From positions 77,456,541-77,520,540 of the forward strand of contig OZ024743.1 in the NCBI GenBank assembly GCA_964016885.1: a DNA stretch of 64,000 bases, given 5' to 3'. Shown here piece after piece: positions 1 through 12,540 of the stretch. The notes below the pieces were generated by a model. That model was given only the letters and a program-made list of their open reading frames with translations, was not told where the DNA came from and searched no databases. The DNA comes from Eledone cirrhosa. Lineage: Eukaryota; Mollusca; Cephalopoda; Octopoda; Eledonidae. Position 1 is the stretch's first letter. Each line of letters starts with the position of its first letter. A program made the translations under genes and the position numbers.

Positions 1-143
1 AAGGGTTCCTATTTAAATTAAAGTCTTTCAACAATTTTATATTAGAACCATTTGTTAAATTATGTTACAGATACTATCATCATTTAAATAATATAAATAA
101 TAATGAAAATATTGTGTACAGTGCTCAGGTGCACTACAGCTCA

Positions 144-809
144 TCAAAAGTGTATGTATAGTACATAGGGTAATGTACAAACGTCAGGAAAATGAACTGC
201 ATGAGTCATGATATACACGTGTGTATGGGAAGGGGACATCTGGTGTAATTTTGGCGAATTTCGGGAAGCAGGCAGTTTGTTCCATGCTTCAGCAACTCTA
301 AGCGTGAAAAAATGTTTCTGAAAGTCATTGGAGCTGTGCTGTTTTCTGATTTTGTAGGCATGTTCACGTGTGTTAGACACATGGAGATCAAAAAGGTGCT
401 CAGGGTTGTTGTTGGCGAGATGGTTAATAACTTTGTGGGTGTTGACCAAGTCCATTGCCAGACGTCAGAGTTTCAATGAATCCATGCCCAGGGAAGCAAG
501 GCGTTCAGAGTATGGTAGGTGTCTGATGGAGGGTATGCACTTGGTTGCACGTCTCTGAATAGTTTCCAGGAGGTAAATGTTCTGAGCAAGATAGGGGTTC
601 CAGACTGATGATGCGAATTCCAAGTGTGGTCGTACCATAGCTGTATACAGCTTTAAATAGATGGCTGGAGAGCGGCTAACAAAGGTCTTGCTGAGTGATG
701 CCAAAACACCCTCGGCCTCCTTGACAATTTTAGAGATGTGTTTTGTCCACATCTCTAAAATTGTCAAGAAGGCCGAGGGTGTCTTAACATCTGCTTTTCC
801 TGGAAGCAA
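144..809 (-). mobile_element. CR1/Jockey-like LINE, 3' end of reverse transcriptase ORF (degraded)
   Basis: Two minus-strand reading frames (about 465-760 and 230-455) encode the region after the RT core of CR1/L2/Jockey-type non-LTR retrotransposons. Visible landmarks are VRPHLEFASSVWNPY, QRRATKCIPSIRHLPY and, in the second frame, FFTLRVAEAWNKLPA, the usual C-terminal end of such ORFs. A frameshift or deletion separates the two pieces. The RT catalytic core and endonuclease are absent, so this is a 5'-truncated dead copy. The 5' boundary lies at a perfect-looking hairpin at 708-780. Family is recognised from motifs; the exact clade is not certain. Confidence 0.8.
708..780. repeat. 33-bp-arm inverted repeat at LINE 5' end
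   Basis: Bases 708-740 and 748-780 are reverse complements over 33 bp with one mismatch, separated by 7 nt. The right arm is an inverted copy of LINE coding sequence carried by the left arm, so it looks like a short 5' inversion or snap-back event at the truncation point. Confidence 0.85.
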
Positions 810-840
810 AGGCTGGACAGTTCTACATAGACCAAGTTAG

Positions 841-1190
841 TACTGACGTGGGGCCACTGTCATCACAGACGGGCTGAGGAGGTTTGTATCCTGCTTACAT
901 GCAATCATTATCAAATTCAGAGAAGTCATGTCTTGATACAAACTGAAGGATCTTTCTAACCCCTCGCTTGGCAAGTGTTCTACAGCCGGATGCCCTTCCT
1001 AACACTAACCACTTTACAGCATGAACTGGGTACTTTTATTGTATAGGTCACCAGTAGTAGGGAGACTCATGTCCTAGACATAACTGAAAGATTCTTCCAA
1101 CCCTTTGACAAGCTTTCTATGGGTGGATGCTCTTCCTAACACCAGCCAGTTTACAGCTTGTACAGTGTGTTTATTGTGTAGATCACCATA
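841..1190. repeat. Degraded LINE/SINE 3'-UTR-like sequence
   Basis: Contains diverged copies of the motif GGATGCCCTTCCTAACAC followed by ACTTTACAGCATG-like sequence (near 985-1020 and 1125-1160). The same motif occurs in the LINE 3' UTRs elsewhere in the window (for example 6630 and 11225). No open frame is supported. Confidence 0.6.
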
Positions 1191-1194
1191 ATAA

Positions 1195-1316
1195 TTGTTT
1201 TTACTTTGAGGCACAAGGCCAGCGATTAGCCAGTACATTACTGGTACTTTATTTTATCGACCCCATAAGGATGAAAGGCAAAGTTAACCTCGGCGGGATT
1301 TAAAGGGACGTAACGA
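1195..1316 (-). mobile_element. tRNA-derived cephalopod SINE
   Basis: Reads GGCACAAGGCCAGC, then TTACTGGTACTTTATTTTAT, CGACCCC(A)TAAGGATGAAAGG and a tRNA-like end at the right, so the element is on the minus strand. This copy lacks part of the B-box segment. The same body recurs at least ten times in the window. It resembles the tRNA-Lys-type SINEs described from octopus and squid (from memory, not searched). Confidence 0.8.
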
Positions 1317-1334
1317 TAATAATGAAATTATGTT

Positions 1335-4300
1335 AGTAAAAAAACTACAGCTAACGAAATACACTCCTAGGAACAAGACACTCCTACAATGTTGACATAC
1401 ATACCTCTAACCAAATATACTCCTAGAAACGAGACACTCCTATAATGTTGACATACACACCTCTAACCAAATATACTCCTAGGAACAAGACACTCCTATA
1501 ATGTTGACGTACCTCTAACCAAATACACTCCTAGAAACAAGACACTCCTATAATGTTGACATACACACCTCTAATCAAATATACTACTAGGAACAAGACA
1601 CTCCTATAATGTTGAGATACATACCTCTAACCAAATACACTCTTAGGAACGAGACACTCCTACAATGTTGACATACACACCTCTAACCACATATACTCCT
1701 AGGAACAAGACACTCCTATAATGTTGAAACACCTCTAACCAAATATACTCCTAGGAACAAGACACTCTTATAATGTTGACATACCTCTAAGCAAATATAC
1801 TCCTAGTAACAAGACACTCCTATAATGTTGACATACAGACCCCTAACGAAATACACTCCTAGGAACAAGACACTCATATAATGTTGACATCCACACCTCT
1901 AAGCAAATATACTCGTAGGAACAAGACACTCCTATAATGTTGACATACACACCTCTAACCAAATATACTCCTAGGAACAAGACACTCATATGATGTTGAC
2001 ACACCTCTAACCAAATATACTCCTAGGAACAAGACACTCCTATAATGTTGACATCCACACCTCTAAGCAAATATACTCGTAGGAACAAGACACTCCTATA
2101 ATGTTGACATACAGACCCCTAACGAAATACACTCCTAGGAACAAGACACTCCTATAATGTTGACATACACACCTCTAACCAAATATACTCCTAGGAACAA
2201 GACACTCCTATAATGTTGACACACCTCTAACCAAATATACTCCTAGGAACAAGACACTCTTATAATGTTGACATACCTCTAACCAAATATACTCCTAGTA
2301 ACAAGACACTCCTATAATGTTGACATACAGACCCCTAACGAAATACACTCCTAGGAACAAGACACTCATATAATGTTGACATCCACACCTCTAAGCAAAT
2401 ATACTCGTAGGAACAAGACACTCCTATAATGTTGACATACACACCTCTAACCAAATATACTCCTAGGAACAAGACACTCCTATAATGTTGACATACAGAC
2501 CCCTAACGAAATACACTCCTAGGAACAAGACACTCATATAATGTTGACATCCACACCTCTAAGCAAATATACTCGTAGAAACAAGACACTCCTATAATGT
2601 TGACATACACACCTCTAACCAAATATACTCCTAGGAACAAGACACTCCTAAAATGTTGAAACACCTCTAACCAAATATACTCCTAGGAACAAGACACTCC
2701 TATAATGTTGACACACCTCTAATCAAATATACTCCTAGGAATAAGACACTCCTATAATGTTGACATACACACCTCTAACCAAATATACTCCTAGGAACAA
2801 GACACTCCTAAAATGTTGAAACACCTCTAACCAAATATACTCCTAGGAACAAGACACTCCTATAATGTTGACACACCTCTAATCAAATATACTCCTAGGA
2901 ACAAGACACTCCTATAATGTTGACATACACACCTCTAACCAAATATACTCCTAGGAACAAGACACTCCTAAAATGTTGAAACACCTCTAACCAAATATAC
3001 TCCTAGGAACAAGACACTCCTATAATGTTGACACACCTCTAATCAAATATACTCCTAGGAATAAGACACTCCTATAATTTTGACATACACACCTCTAACC
3101 AAATATACTCCTAGGAACAAGACACTCCTATAATGTTGAAACACCTCTAACCAAATATACTCCTAGGAACAAGACACTCCTATAATGTTGACATACACAC
3201 CTCTAACCAAATATACTCCTAGGAACAAGACACTCCTAAAATGTTGAAACACCTCTAACCAAATATACTCCTAGGAACAAGACACTCCTATAATGTTGAC
3301 ATACACACCTCTAACCAAATATACTCTTAGGAACAAGACACTCCTATAATGTTGAAACACCTCTAACCAAATATACTCCTAGGAACAAGACACTCCTATA
3401 ATGTTGACATACCTCTAATCAAATATTCTCCTAGGAACAAGACACTCCTATAATGTTGACATACCTCTAATCAAATATTCTCCTAGGAACAAGACACTCC
3501 TATAATGTTGACATACAGACCCTAATGAAATACACTCCTATAATGTTGACATACACACCTCTAACGAAACACACTCCTAGGAACAAGACACTCCTATAAT
3601 GTTGACACACCTCTAACCAAATATACTCCTAGGAACAAGACACTCCTATAATGTTGACATACCTCTAACCAAATACACCCTTAGGAACAAGACACTCCTA
3701 TAATGTTGACATACACACCTCTAACCAAATATACTCCTAGTAACAAGACATTCCAATAATGTTGACATACAGACTGCTAACGAAATACACTCCTAGGAAC
3801 AAGACACTCCTATAATGTTGACATACACCTCTAACCAAATATACTCCTAGGAACAAGACACTCCTATAATGTTGACATACCTCTAACCAAATATACTCCT
3901 AGGAACAAGACACTCCTATAATGTTGACATACACACCTCTAACCAAATATACTCCTAGGAACAAGACACTCCTATAATGTTGACATACCTCTAACCAAAT
4001 ACACTCCTAGGAACAAGACACTCCTATAATGTTGACATACACACCTCTAACCAAATATACTCTTAGGAACAAGACACTCCTATAATGTTGACATACCTCT
4101 AACCAAATATACTCCTAGGAACAAGACACTCCTATAATGTTGACATACACACCTCTAACCAAATATACTCCTAGGAACAAGACACTCCTATAATGTTGAC
4201 ATACCTCTAACCAAATACACTCCTAGGAACAAGACACTCCTATAATGTTGACATACACACCTCTAACCAAATATACTCTTAGGAACAAGACACTCCTATA

Positions 4301-5228
4301 ATGTTGACATACCTCTAACCAAATATACTCCTAGGAACAAGACACTCCTATAATGTTGACATACACACCTCTAACCAAATATACTCTTAGGTACAAGACA
4401 CTCCTATAATGTTGACATACACACCTGTAACCAAATACACTTCTAGGAACAAGACACTCCTATAATGTTGACATACACACCTCTAATCAAATATACTCCG
4501 AGGAACAAGACTCTCCTCTAATGTTGACACACCTCTAACCAAATACACTCCTAGGAACAAGACTCTCCTCTAATGTTGACGTACCTCTAACCAAATACAC
4601 TCCTAGGAACAAGACACTCCTATAATGTTCACATACCTCTAACCAAATATACTCCTAGGAACAAGACTCTCCTCTAATGTTGACATACACACCTCTAACC
4701 AAATATACTCCTAGGAACAAGACTCTCCTCTAATGTTGACATACACACCTCTAACCAAATATACTCCTAGGAACAAGACACTCTTATAATGTTGACATAC
4801 ACACCTCTAACCAAATATACTCCTAGGAACAAGACACTCCTACAATGTTGACATACACACCTCTAACCAAATATACTCCTAGGAACAAGACTCTCCTCTA
4901 ATGTTGACATACACACCTCTAACCAAATATACTCCTAGGAACAAGACACTCCTACAATGTTGACATACACACCTGTAACCAAATATACTCCTAGGAACAA
5001 GACTCTCCTCTAATGTTGACATACACACCTCTAACCAAATACACTCCTAGGAACAAGACACTCTTATAATGTTGACATACACACCTGTAACCAAATATAA
5101 TCCTAGGAACAAGACTCTCCTCTAATGTTGACATACACACCTCTAACCAAATATACTCCTAGGAACAAGACACTCTTATAATGTTGACATACACACTTGT
5201 AACCAAATATAATCCTAGGAACATACCT
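1335..5228. repeat. 52/56-bp minisatellite, about 70 copies
   Basis: A long tandem array of a unit built from CTCTAACCAAATATACTCC, TAGGAACAAGACACTCC and TATAATGTTGACAT. Two unit lengths occur, 56 bp with an extra ACAC and 52 bp without. Around 3840-4390 they alternate regularly, giving a 108-bp dimer. Toward the right end (from about 4500) a variant with ACTCTCCTCTAATG appears. No frame stays open, so it is non-coding. Confidence 0.95.
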
Positions 5229-5335
5229 CATCTAGACAAACTTCAATCTTTAACTAATAATATGTATATGTGTGTTTGTATGTGTGTATAGATGTTTATT
5301 ACACTATGTCATTTTAGGTAGATATTTCATATACG

Positions 5336-5362
<27 letters not shown>

Positions 5363-5366
<4 letters not shown>

Positions 5367-5818
5367 TCATCATCATCATCATCGTTTAACGTCCATGTTC
5401 CACGCTTGCATGGGTTTGGACGGGAGTTTTCCCACTTGAGGCAAGAGTGGTTGTCTTGCTCGCATAGGACTGTCTGGCGGGTTTTCTACAGCTGGATGCC
5501 CTTCCTAACACCAACCACATTTACAGTGTGGGGCTGGGAGGTTTTTACCGTGTTGCCTACACGGCCACATTACAGCGTGGACTGTCTGGCATGTTTTCTA
5601 CAGCTGGATACCCTTCCTAACACCAACCACATTTACAGTGTGGGACTGGTAGGTTTTTACCGGTTGCCTACACGGCCACATTACAGCGTGGACTGTGTGT
5701 TTTTTGTTGTGACACCTACACGATCTCATTTGTTTCGGCCTGGATGTTGTGGCACCAACATAACTTTACATTGAAAGGGGCGGTGTGGATGGGGTGGGGC
5801 TGGTGGGATGGGGGTGTA
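5363..5818 (-). mobile_element. RTE-like LINE 3'-UTR fragment
   Basis: Begins (on +) with a CATCAT run, then CGTTTAACGTCCATGTTCC, GCTTGCATGGGTTTGGACGG and two tandem blocks containing ACACCAACCACATTTACAGTG. This is the 3' end of the same LINE family found more completely at 6487-8190 and 8214-11377; no coding part is present. Confidence 0.85.
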
Positions 5819-5854
5819 TTTTGTTAGATATATATATATATATATATACACACA

Positions 5855-6140
5855 TCATCATCATTTTACGTCCGCTTTTCCCTGCTTGTATGGTCCCGTA
5901 ACTGCTGAGGGAGTCATAGGGTCTCTGTATTAACATATAGCATTTCTTGGGCATCTTAAAACTTGATGGAGCCCATATCCTCTCTCCTGATCAGAATACA
6001 GCAGATTTCTTCCAGAGAAGGGAAGAGATGTAGAGGAAGAATTGACTTCCAGTACATGACAGGTACATTTTTGTTGACTTCGAATGAATGAAAGGCAAAA
6101 TTGATAGGGTGTATGTCTATTTCTAAGCCCTGTCTATAAA
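5855..6140 (-). repeat. Composite SINE-like repeat, copy 1 of 3
   Basis: CATCAT run, TTTTACGTCCGCTTTTCC, a GTCCCGTAACTGCTGAGG segment, AGCATTTCTTGGGCATC, then TTCTTCCAGAGAAGGGAAGA and a SINE-type end. Copies with the same order are at 28790-29020 and 38090-38350, so this is an interspersed family of about 280 bp. Confidence 0.7.
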
Positions 6141-6368
6141 CAGCCTTCCCCATCACCCCCTAGAATGGTGAGAAGGAAATATATATATACAGTGGCAGAC
6201 TGGCCAGGTTGCCCAATGGCAAGTGGGCCTCAGGGGCCCCATGGTGGCACTGCAGGAGTCCACTGTAATATTTTAGGGGCCAATGCTTTGCTTTCAAAAA
6301 ATATCTTTAAAAATAAGTAAGAGAAAGAATAAAAATAAAAAAATAAATAAATAAACAAATAAGCAAAG

Positions 6369-6408
6369 CATTTGGTCAAACAATTCCCTAGCGAATTGTT
6401 TGACCAAA
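6369..6408. repeat. Short perfect hairpin
   Basis: TTTGGTCAAACAATTC and its reverse complement are separated by about 6 nt. Confidence 0.8.
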
Positions 6409-6486
6409 ATATGATAGTGCTAACAAGCAGAATCACTGGTTGTCTAGCTTACTGTATTCATACATGGATCCAAACACACACACACA

Positions 6487-8190
6487 TCATCATCATCATC
6501 ATTGTTTAATGTCTATCTTCCACGCTAGCATGGGTTTAGACGGGAATTGTCCCACTTGAGGCAAGATTGGTCAGGAGGCCGCGTCTCGCTCGTATAGGAC
6601 TATCTGGCAGGTTTTCTACGGCTGGATGCCCTTCCTAACACCAACCACGTTTACAGTGTGGATTGGGAGGTTTTTACCGTGCTACCTACATGGCCACATT
6701 ACAGCGTGGACTGTTTGTTTTTTTGTCGTGACAACTACACGACCTCATTAGTTTGGACTGGATGTTGTGGTACCAACATAACTTTACAGAGAAAGGGTGG
6801 TGTTGGTGGGAGTGGGGGTGGAGTAGGGGTAGTGGGATGGGGGTATATATTTGGTTAAGAGGTGCCTACTGACTAGTTTTCGCTATGTATATAGGCAAGG
6901 CAGGTCTTCTGTATTACTGCGTAGCACCAAAGATCTCGGTCCAGTCATATTGTCTTAGAGAGGTGTAAGTGTGTAAGGTTGGAATTTATCAAATCGTCCC
7001 AGGTTTTTCTGGGTCTACCTACTCCGTAACTTCCATCAATTTTGATCACCCTGCACTTTTTTTTATAAAGCTGTCGTCTTTCATACGCATCACGTGACCA
7101 TACCAATGTAGTCTTCTCTGGAGTAAACAGCATTTGATCCCTCTTATTCCTAATTTTTCACTTAGTTCATTTATGCTTTGCTGTTCGCGTATATTACTAT
7201 TACATATCCAATGGAGTATGCATGCTTCGTTCTTCTCCAGTCTGCGCAGGTCCTCTGCACACAATGCCCATGTCTCACTGCCATGTAACATTGCTGTTCG
7301 TATGCACGCATCATACAATCTGCCTTTCATTTTTAGAGAGAATCCTTTAGTGGCCAATAGTGATATAAGCTCTCTGAACTTTTTCCATCCCGTTCTGACA
7401 CTGGCTACTGTACTTTCAGAGCACCCTCCACCACTGCTGATCTTGTCACCCAGGTAATAGAAAGTGTCCACTATTTCTATAGAACCATCTGGGCAATAGA
7501 AGGAGCTAGTATCCTCTGGGCACTTGCTACTTATTGCACCTGAGCATCGGTCACATATAAAATCTACATTCTTAGATAGCTTACCTGTGATCCCACTACA
7601 TCTTTTATATTCCTATAGTTTGCATTTTGGACATAAAATGGAATTTCTGCCTACTCCTTTCCTACACACTAAGCATGGCCATTTCCCAGAGGGGACCTGT
7701 GCCTTATTTTCCTTTCTATAAACTAGAACTTTAGTCTTAGACAAGTTAACTTTAAGGCCTTTTGATTCTAGGCCATGCTTCTATGTTTAGAATTTCTTCT
7801 CTAGTTCAGCCATCGATTCAGCTATAAGAGTTAGATCATCAGCGTATAGAAGTTCCCATGGGCAGCCGGTCTTGAACTCCTCTGTTATAGCCTGAAGGGC
7901 AATAATAAATAGGAGGGGGCTAAGGACAGAGCCTTGATGAACACCAACTTTTACGCTAAATGCTTCACTATATTCGTTGTTAATTCTAACCCTGCTGACT
8001 GTTTCTTTATACATGGCTTGTATAGCTCTCACAAGCCATTCATCAACACCTAGTTTTCTAAGAGCCCACCAGATAATGGAGCGGGGGACTCTGTCAAAGG
8101 CTTTCTCCAAGTCAACAAAAGCTAAGTAGAGGGGTTCACCTTTAACTAGGTACTTCTCCTGTAGTTGTACAAGGAAAAGAGCGTCTGTGG
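6487..8190 (-). mobile_element. RTE-like LINE with PHD finger, 5'-truncated
   Basis: Minus-strand non-LTR retrotransposon. From 5' to 3': RT C-terminal half (8190-7787) with FVDLEKAFD and LLYADDLTL, the polymerase catalytic aspartates; a Cys/His-rich PHD-like segment (about 7700-7524, interrupted); a C-terminal domain (7471-6945) with [18 protein letters not shown] and [11 protein letters not shown]; then the 3' UTR down to a CATCAT run at 6487. Stops and frameshifts break the ORF. The 5' cut is inside the RT, next to a 20-bp AC/AT run and a second copy in opposite orientation. Confidence 0.9.
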
Positions 8191-8213
8191 TAACACACAC
8201 ACATATATATAAA

Positions 8214-11200
8214 TAGAGTGAACAACAGAATAATTAAAATAAGACTTGTTCTCAATAGAACTACTGTGACAATAATATCTGCATATGCACCCCAATCCGG
8301 ACTGCCTGGTGTTATAAAAGACAGATTCTATGAGTCGTTAATGCTCACTACCTCCCAAATAACCGACAGTGACCACATAATTATCGCTGGCGACCTAAAT
8401 GGTCACGCTGGACAACATTGTGGCGGCTATGATGGAATCTATGGAGCCTATGGGTTTGGTACTAGAAATGACGAAGGCTCCAGAATCCTGGAATTCTGTG
8501 ACGCAAATAACCTAACTATCTGTAACACTAACTTCAAAAAATGAGACAATCACTTGATCACCTACAGATCAGGGGAACACACCAGCCAGATAGATTATAT
8601 CCTTACCAGAAGACGTGACAGAGTGTCTGTTGTAAACACTAAATCCATCCCCCATGAAGAATGCACCTCTCAACATAGATTCATAATTAGCGACCTCATA
8701 GTCAGGACGAGACGTACTCGACAACAGAGGAGGACTATCCTCAGGAGAAAAATATGGAAGCTAAAGGACCCCACAGCCAGTAATAAATTTAAAAGCATAT
8801 TAGTTGATGCTTTTGATAGTAAGGAAGAGCAATTAGAGTCGTACAATATAGAGGAACAGTGGGAATCCCTGAAAGCTAACCTGCTGAAATCGGTGGCTGG
8901 AGCAGACCTATAGGCAGGAGGAGAGTAACTTGGTGGTAGAACAGTAAGGTGGAGGAGTCAATCAAGGCCAAAAAGCAGGCTTGGAAAGTATGGCGGGATG
9001 GGGAAAGTAGAGAAGACTATCAAGTGGCCAGGAGAAAAGCTAGGAGACAAGTGTACTTCGCAAGAAGGGAAGCAGAGGAAAGAAAGTTCAAGCATGTTCT
9101 ACAACGCGAGGACCAAAAACGTGAGGTGTTCAGGATTGCTAGGCAATGTGTCAAGGAAAACCGTGATATTGTCGGGGAGAAGTGTGTCCTTAATGATGAT
9201 GGTGTACTTGCCATCACTGACGCTGATAAGAAGGTAGCTTGGAAGTGTCACTATGAAAGGCTACTAAATGAGGAGAATAAATGGGAGAAAGACAGTCTCC
9301 CCCACATCGACCCAATGGAGGGAACTGCAGTGCAAGTTGAAGGTAGTATAATAAGTAAGGCGATCCAAGATATGAAGACAGGCAAGGCGGCTGGGCCTTC
9401 GGAAATAGTTGCTCAAATGCTGAAAGCATCTGGAACAGTGGGACACACTATGGTCACCCGGATAGTAAACCAAGTCATACAGAATGGGATCGTTCCGAAG
9501 GACTGGCGTAGTAGCATCATCATTAACTGCTACAAGGGTAAAGGAGATGCCCTAGATAGGGGAAACTATAGAGGCATTAAATTAATTGACCAGGTCATGA
9601 AGGTCACAGAAAAAGTAATAGCTCACTAATCAGAGAGCGAATTGATCTAGATGAAATGCAGTTCGGGTTTGTGTCAGGTAAAAGTACCACAGACGCTCTT
9701 TTCATTGTATGACAACTACAGGAGAAGTACCTAGCTAAAAGTAAACCCCTATACTTAGCTTTTGTTGACTTGGAGAAAGCCTTTGATAGAGTCCCACGCT
9801 CCATTATCTGGTGGGCCCTTAGAAAACTAGGTGTTGATGAATGGCTGGTGAGAGCTATACAAGTCATGTATAAAGAAACAGTCAGCAAGGTTAGAATTAA
9901 CAACGAATATAGTGAAGAGTTTAGCGTAAAAGTTGGTGTTCATCAGGGCTCCGTCCTTAGCCCCCTCCTATTTATTATTGCCCTTCGGGCTATAATAGAG
10001 GAGTTCAAGACCGGTTGCCCATGGGAACTTCTATACGCAGATGATCTAACGATCATAGCTGAATCAATGGCTGAACTAGAGAAGAAATTTCAAACATGGA
10101 AGCATGGCCTAGAATCAAAAGGCCTTAAAATTAACCTGTCTAAGACTAAAGTTCTAGTTTGTAGGAAGGAAAATAGGGCACTGGTCCCATCTGGGAAATG
10201 GCCATGCTCAGTGTGTAGGAAAGGAGTAGGCAGAAACTCCATTTTATGTCCCGAATGCAAAGTATGGGTGCATAAAAGATGTAGTGGGATCACAGGTAAG
10301 CTAACTAAGAATATAGATTTTATATGTGGCCGGTGCTCAGGTGCAATAAGTAGCAGCAATGCCCACAGAATACTAGCTCATTCCATTGCACAGATGGTTC
10401 TATAGAAATAGTGGACTCCTTTCGTTACCTGGGTGACAAAATCAGCAGTGGTGGAGGGTGCTCTGAAAGTACAGTAGCTAGAGTCAGAACGGGATGGAAA
10501 AAGTTCAGAGAGGTTATACCACTATTGGCCGCTAAAGATTTCTCTCTAAAAATGAAAGGCAGGCTGTATGATGCCTGCATACGAACAGCAATGTTACATG
10601 GCAGAGAGACCTGGGCATTATGTGCAGAGGATATACGCAGACTGGAGAGGAACGAAGCTTGCATGCTCCGTTGGATGTGTAATAGTAATTATACGTGAAC
10701 GGCAAAGCATAAATGAACTAAGAGAGAAATTAGGAATAAGAGGGATCAGATGTTGTTTACTCGAGAGAAGACTACATTGGTATGGTCACGTGATGCGCAT
10801 GAAAGACGACAGCTTTATAAAAAAAAGTGCAGGGCGTTAAAAATAGACGGTAGCCACGGAGTAGGCAAACCAAGAAATACCTGGGACGACTTGATAAATT
10901 CCGACCTCACACAGTTACACCTCTCCAAGACAATGTCACTGGACCGAGATCTTTGGCGCTACACAGTAATACAGAAGATCCGCCTTGCCTAAGTACAAAG
11001 CGAAACCTACAGTCAGTAGGCACCTCTTTACAAAAATACGCCACCGCCCCACAACCCCCACACACCCCTTTCAATATAAAGTTATGTTGGTACCACAACA
11101 TCCAGTCCAAAATAAATGAGGTCGTGTAGGTGTCACGACAAATAAAAAAAACACAGTCCACGCTGTAATGTGGCCGTGTAGGTAACACGGTAAAAACCTC

Positions 11201-11377
11201 CCAGTCCACACTGTAAACGTGGTTGGTGTTAGGAAGGGCATCCAGCCGGAGAAAATCCGCCAGACAGTCTTATACGAGCAAGACAATCAATCTTGCCTCA
11301 AGTGGGAAAATTCCCGTCCAAACCCATGCAAGCGTGGAAGATGGACGTTAAACGATGATGATGATGATGATGATGAT
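8214..11377 (+). mobile_element. RTE-like LINE, endonuclease to 3' tail, broken ORF
   Basis: The best-ordered plus-strand copy of the family. 8218-8541 is the C-terminal part of the apurinic-type endonuclease ([12 protein letters not shown] motif), with an in-frame stop at 8542-8544. 8554-8913 continues in the same frame, then shifts. 8949-9629 is the linker and RT N-terminus ([27 protein letters not shown]). 9770-10402 holds the RT palm (YADDLTI) and a C4HC3 PHD-like finger (CSVC...CPEC...HKRC...CGRC). 10411-10840 is the C-terminal domain ([12 protein letters not shown], split by a frameshift). The 3' UTR ends in a GATGAT run at about 11377. Inactive through stops and shifts; the 5' end is truncated inside the endonuclease. 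Confidence 0.92.
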
Positions 11378-11397
11378 ATATATACTGTATATATATA

Positions 11398-11486
11398 TAG
11401 GAAAATGTTCAGGACCCCGACGGCAAAGCTCAAGCAGCCGTCGAAACGGCTTGAGCTCTGCCGTCGGGTTCCTGAACATTTACCTA
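11398..11486. repeat. Foldback (MITE-like) hairpin, about 40-bp arms
   Basis: Ends TAGG(A/T)AAATGTTCAGGA in inverted orientation; the arms continue through GACGGCA and AAGCTCAAG and close on CCGT-CGAA-ACGG. A few mismatches. Flanked by TA-rich DNA, so a target-site duplication cannot be read. Confidence 0.75.
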
Positions 11487-11489
11487 TTA

Positions 11490-11983
11490 CCAACTCTACT
11501 ACCCTAAGTATCGAGTACTCTGGTGCGTTATGGTCCACCTGGTTCCTTCGTTATATATATATATATAGTGCTCCTTTTCGGGTAGTGTTTTTGATGCTCA
11601 GAGAGTGGGATTGGTTGAGCGCAAGGCCTTTCCCCACTTAAAAAACCTTCAAAGCACAGACATTGCTTGTTCAGGATCTGTTACAGGTTCATGTCTGGCT
11701 GTAGCCTAAAAGTGCACCATTTTCTGTAATCTGACAAGCGATTGCAATACTCTTAGCAGAGCTTGCAGCCATCATATATATATATATGTATATGTATATA
11801 TCCAGGGAGTGTAACGTGAAGTTACTGAAAATGTGTGAAATCCTTGGTACAGTTAGGTATATTTAAAAAAGGGAAAGAATGACATTTGGTTTTGTATATC
11901 TTCAAAACCAAATTGTAAAATTATAATATAAAATTAAATTAAATTGTTTAAAACTAGAAGTGAAGTCATTCTTTTTTTTTTTC

Positions 11984-12025
<42 letters not shown>

Positions 12026-12540
12026 TATACTTACACATACACATGAGCTGCTGGCCAAATAACTTTTTGATGGGATAAAAACATGTAAAATCAATTAGTG
12101 GTCAGTTCTTCAGTCTAAAATCCCTAGGGAGAATTAGTAAAGTTTTGTACAAGTTGAAAACATGTATATATATATATAAATCTATATATACACATGTATA
12201 TGTACACGGGAGTGTGAAAGACCAAAGGCCAATGTTGAAAGTCTCTGGATGTGTATATTTCAAAAGGTACTTTATATATTTTTTATTGGAGAAGATAAGA
12301 TCGATCACTTACACACTCTACACTAAATAACAGTATACTATACATTCACAATTATTTAAAAATTCAATTATAACATTCTGTATTAACATTAAGTATTACT
12401 GTATACTGCCAGTAATATGTACAGTATATATACACTATAATTAGTTAAAAATAGACATTTTTTTCCGCAAAAATTTGATTGTACTGTTTTCACTTGTTTT
12501 TTTTTTAAATGTTATTTATTCATTATAAAAATTAAATGAT
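11490..12540. other. AT-rich DNA without recognisable gene
   Basis: Contains (TA)n runs near 11780 and 12003-12028, a T-rich/A-rich block at 11970-12002, and no frame with family resemblance. I see no transposon ends here. Confidence 0.6.

Noticed and set aside
1335..5228. CRISPR-like array
   Set aside because: No unique spacers; unit and interunit sequence are both repeated. The genome is animal.
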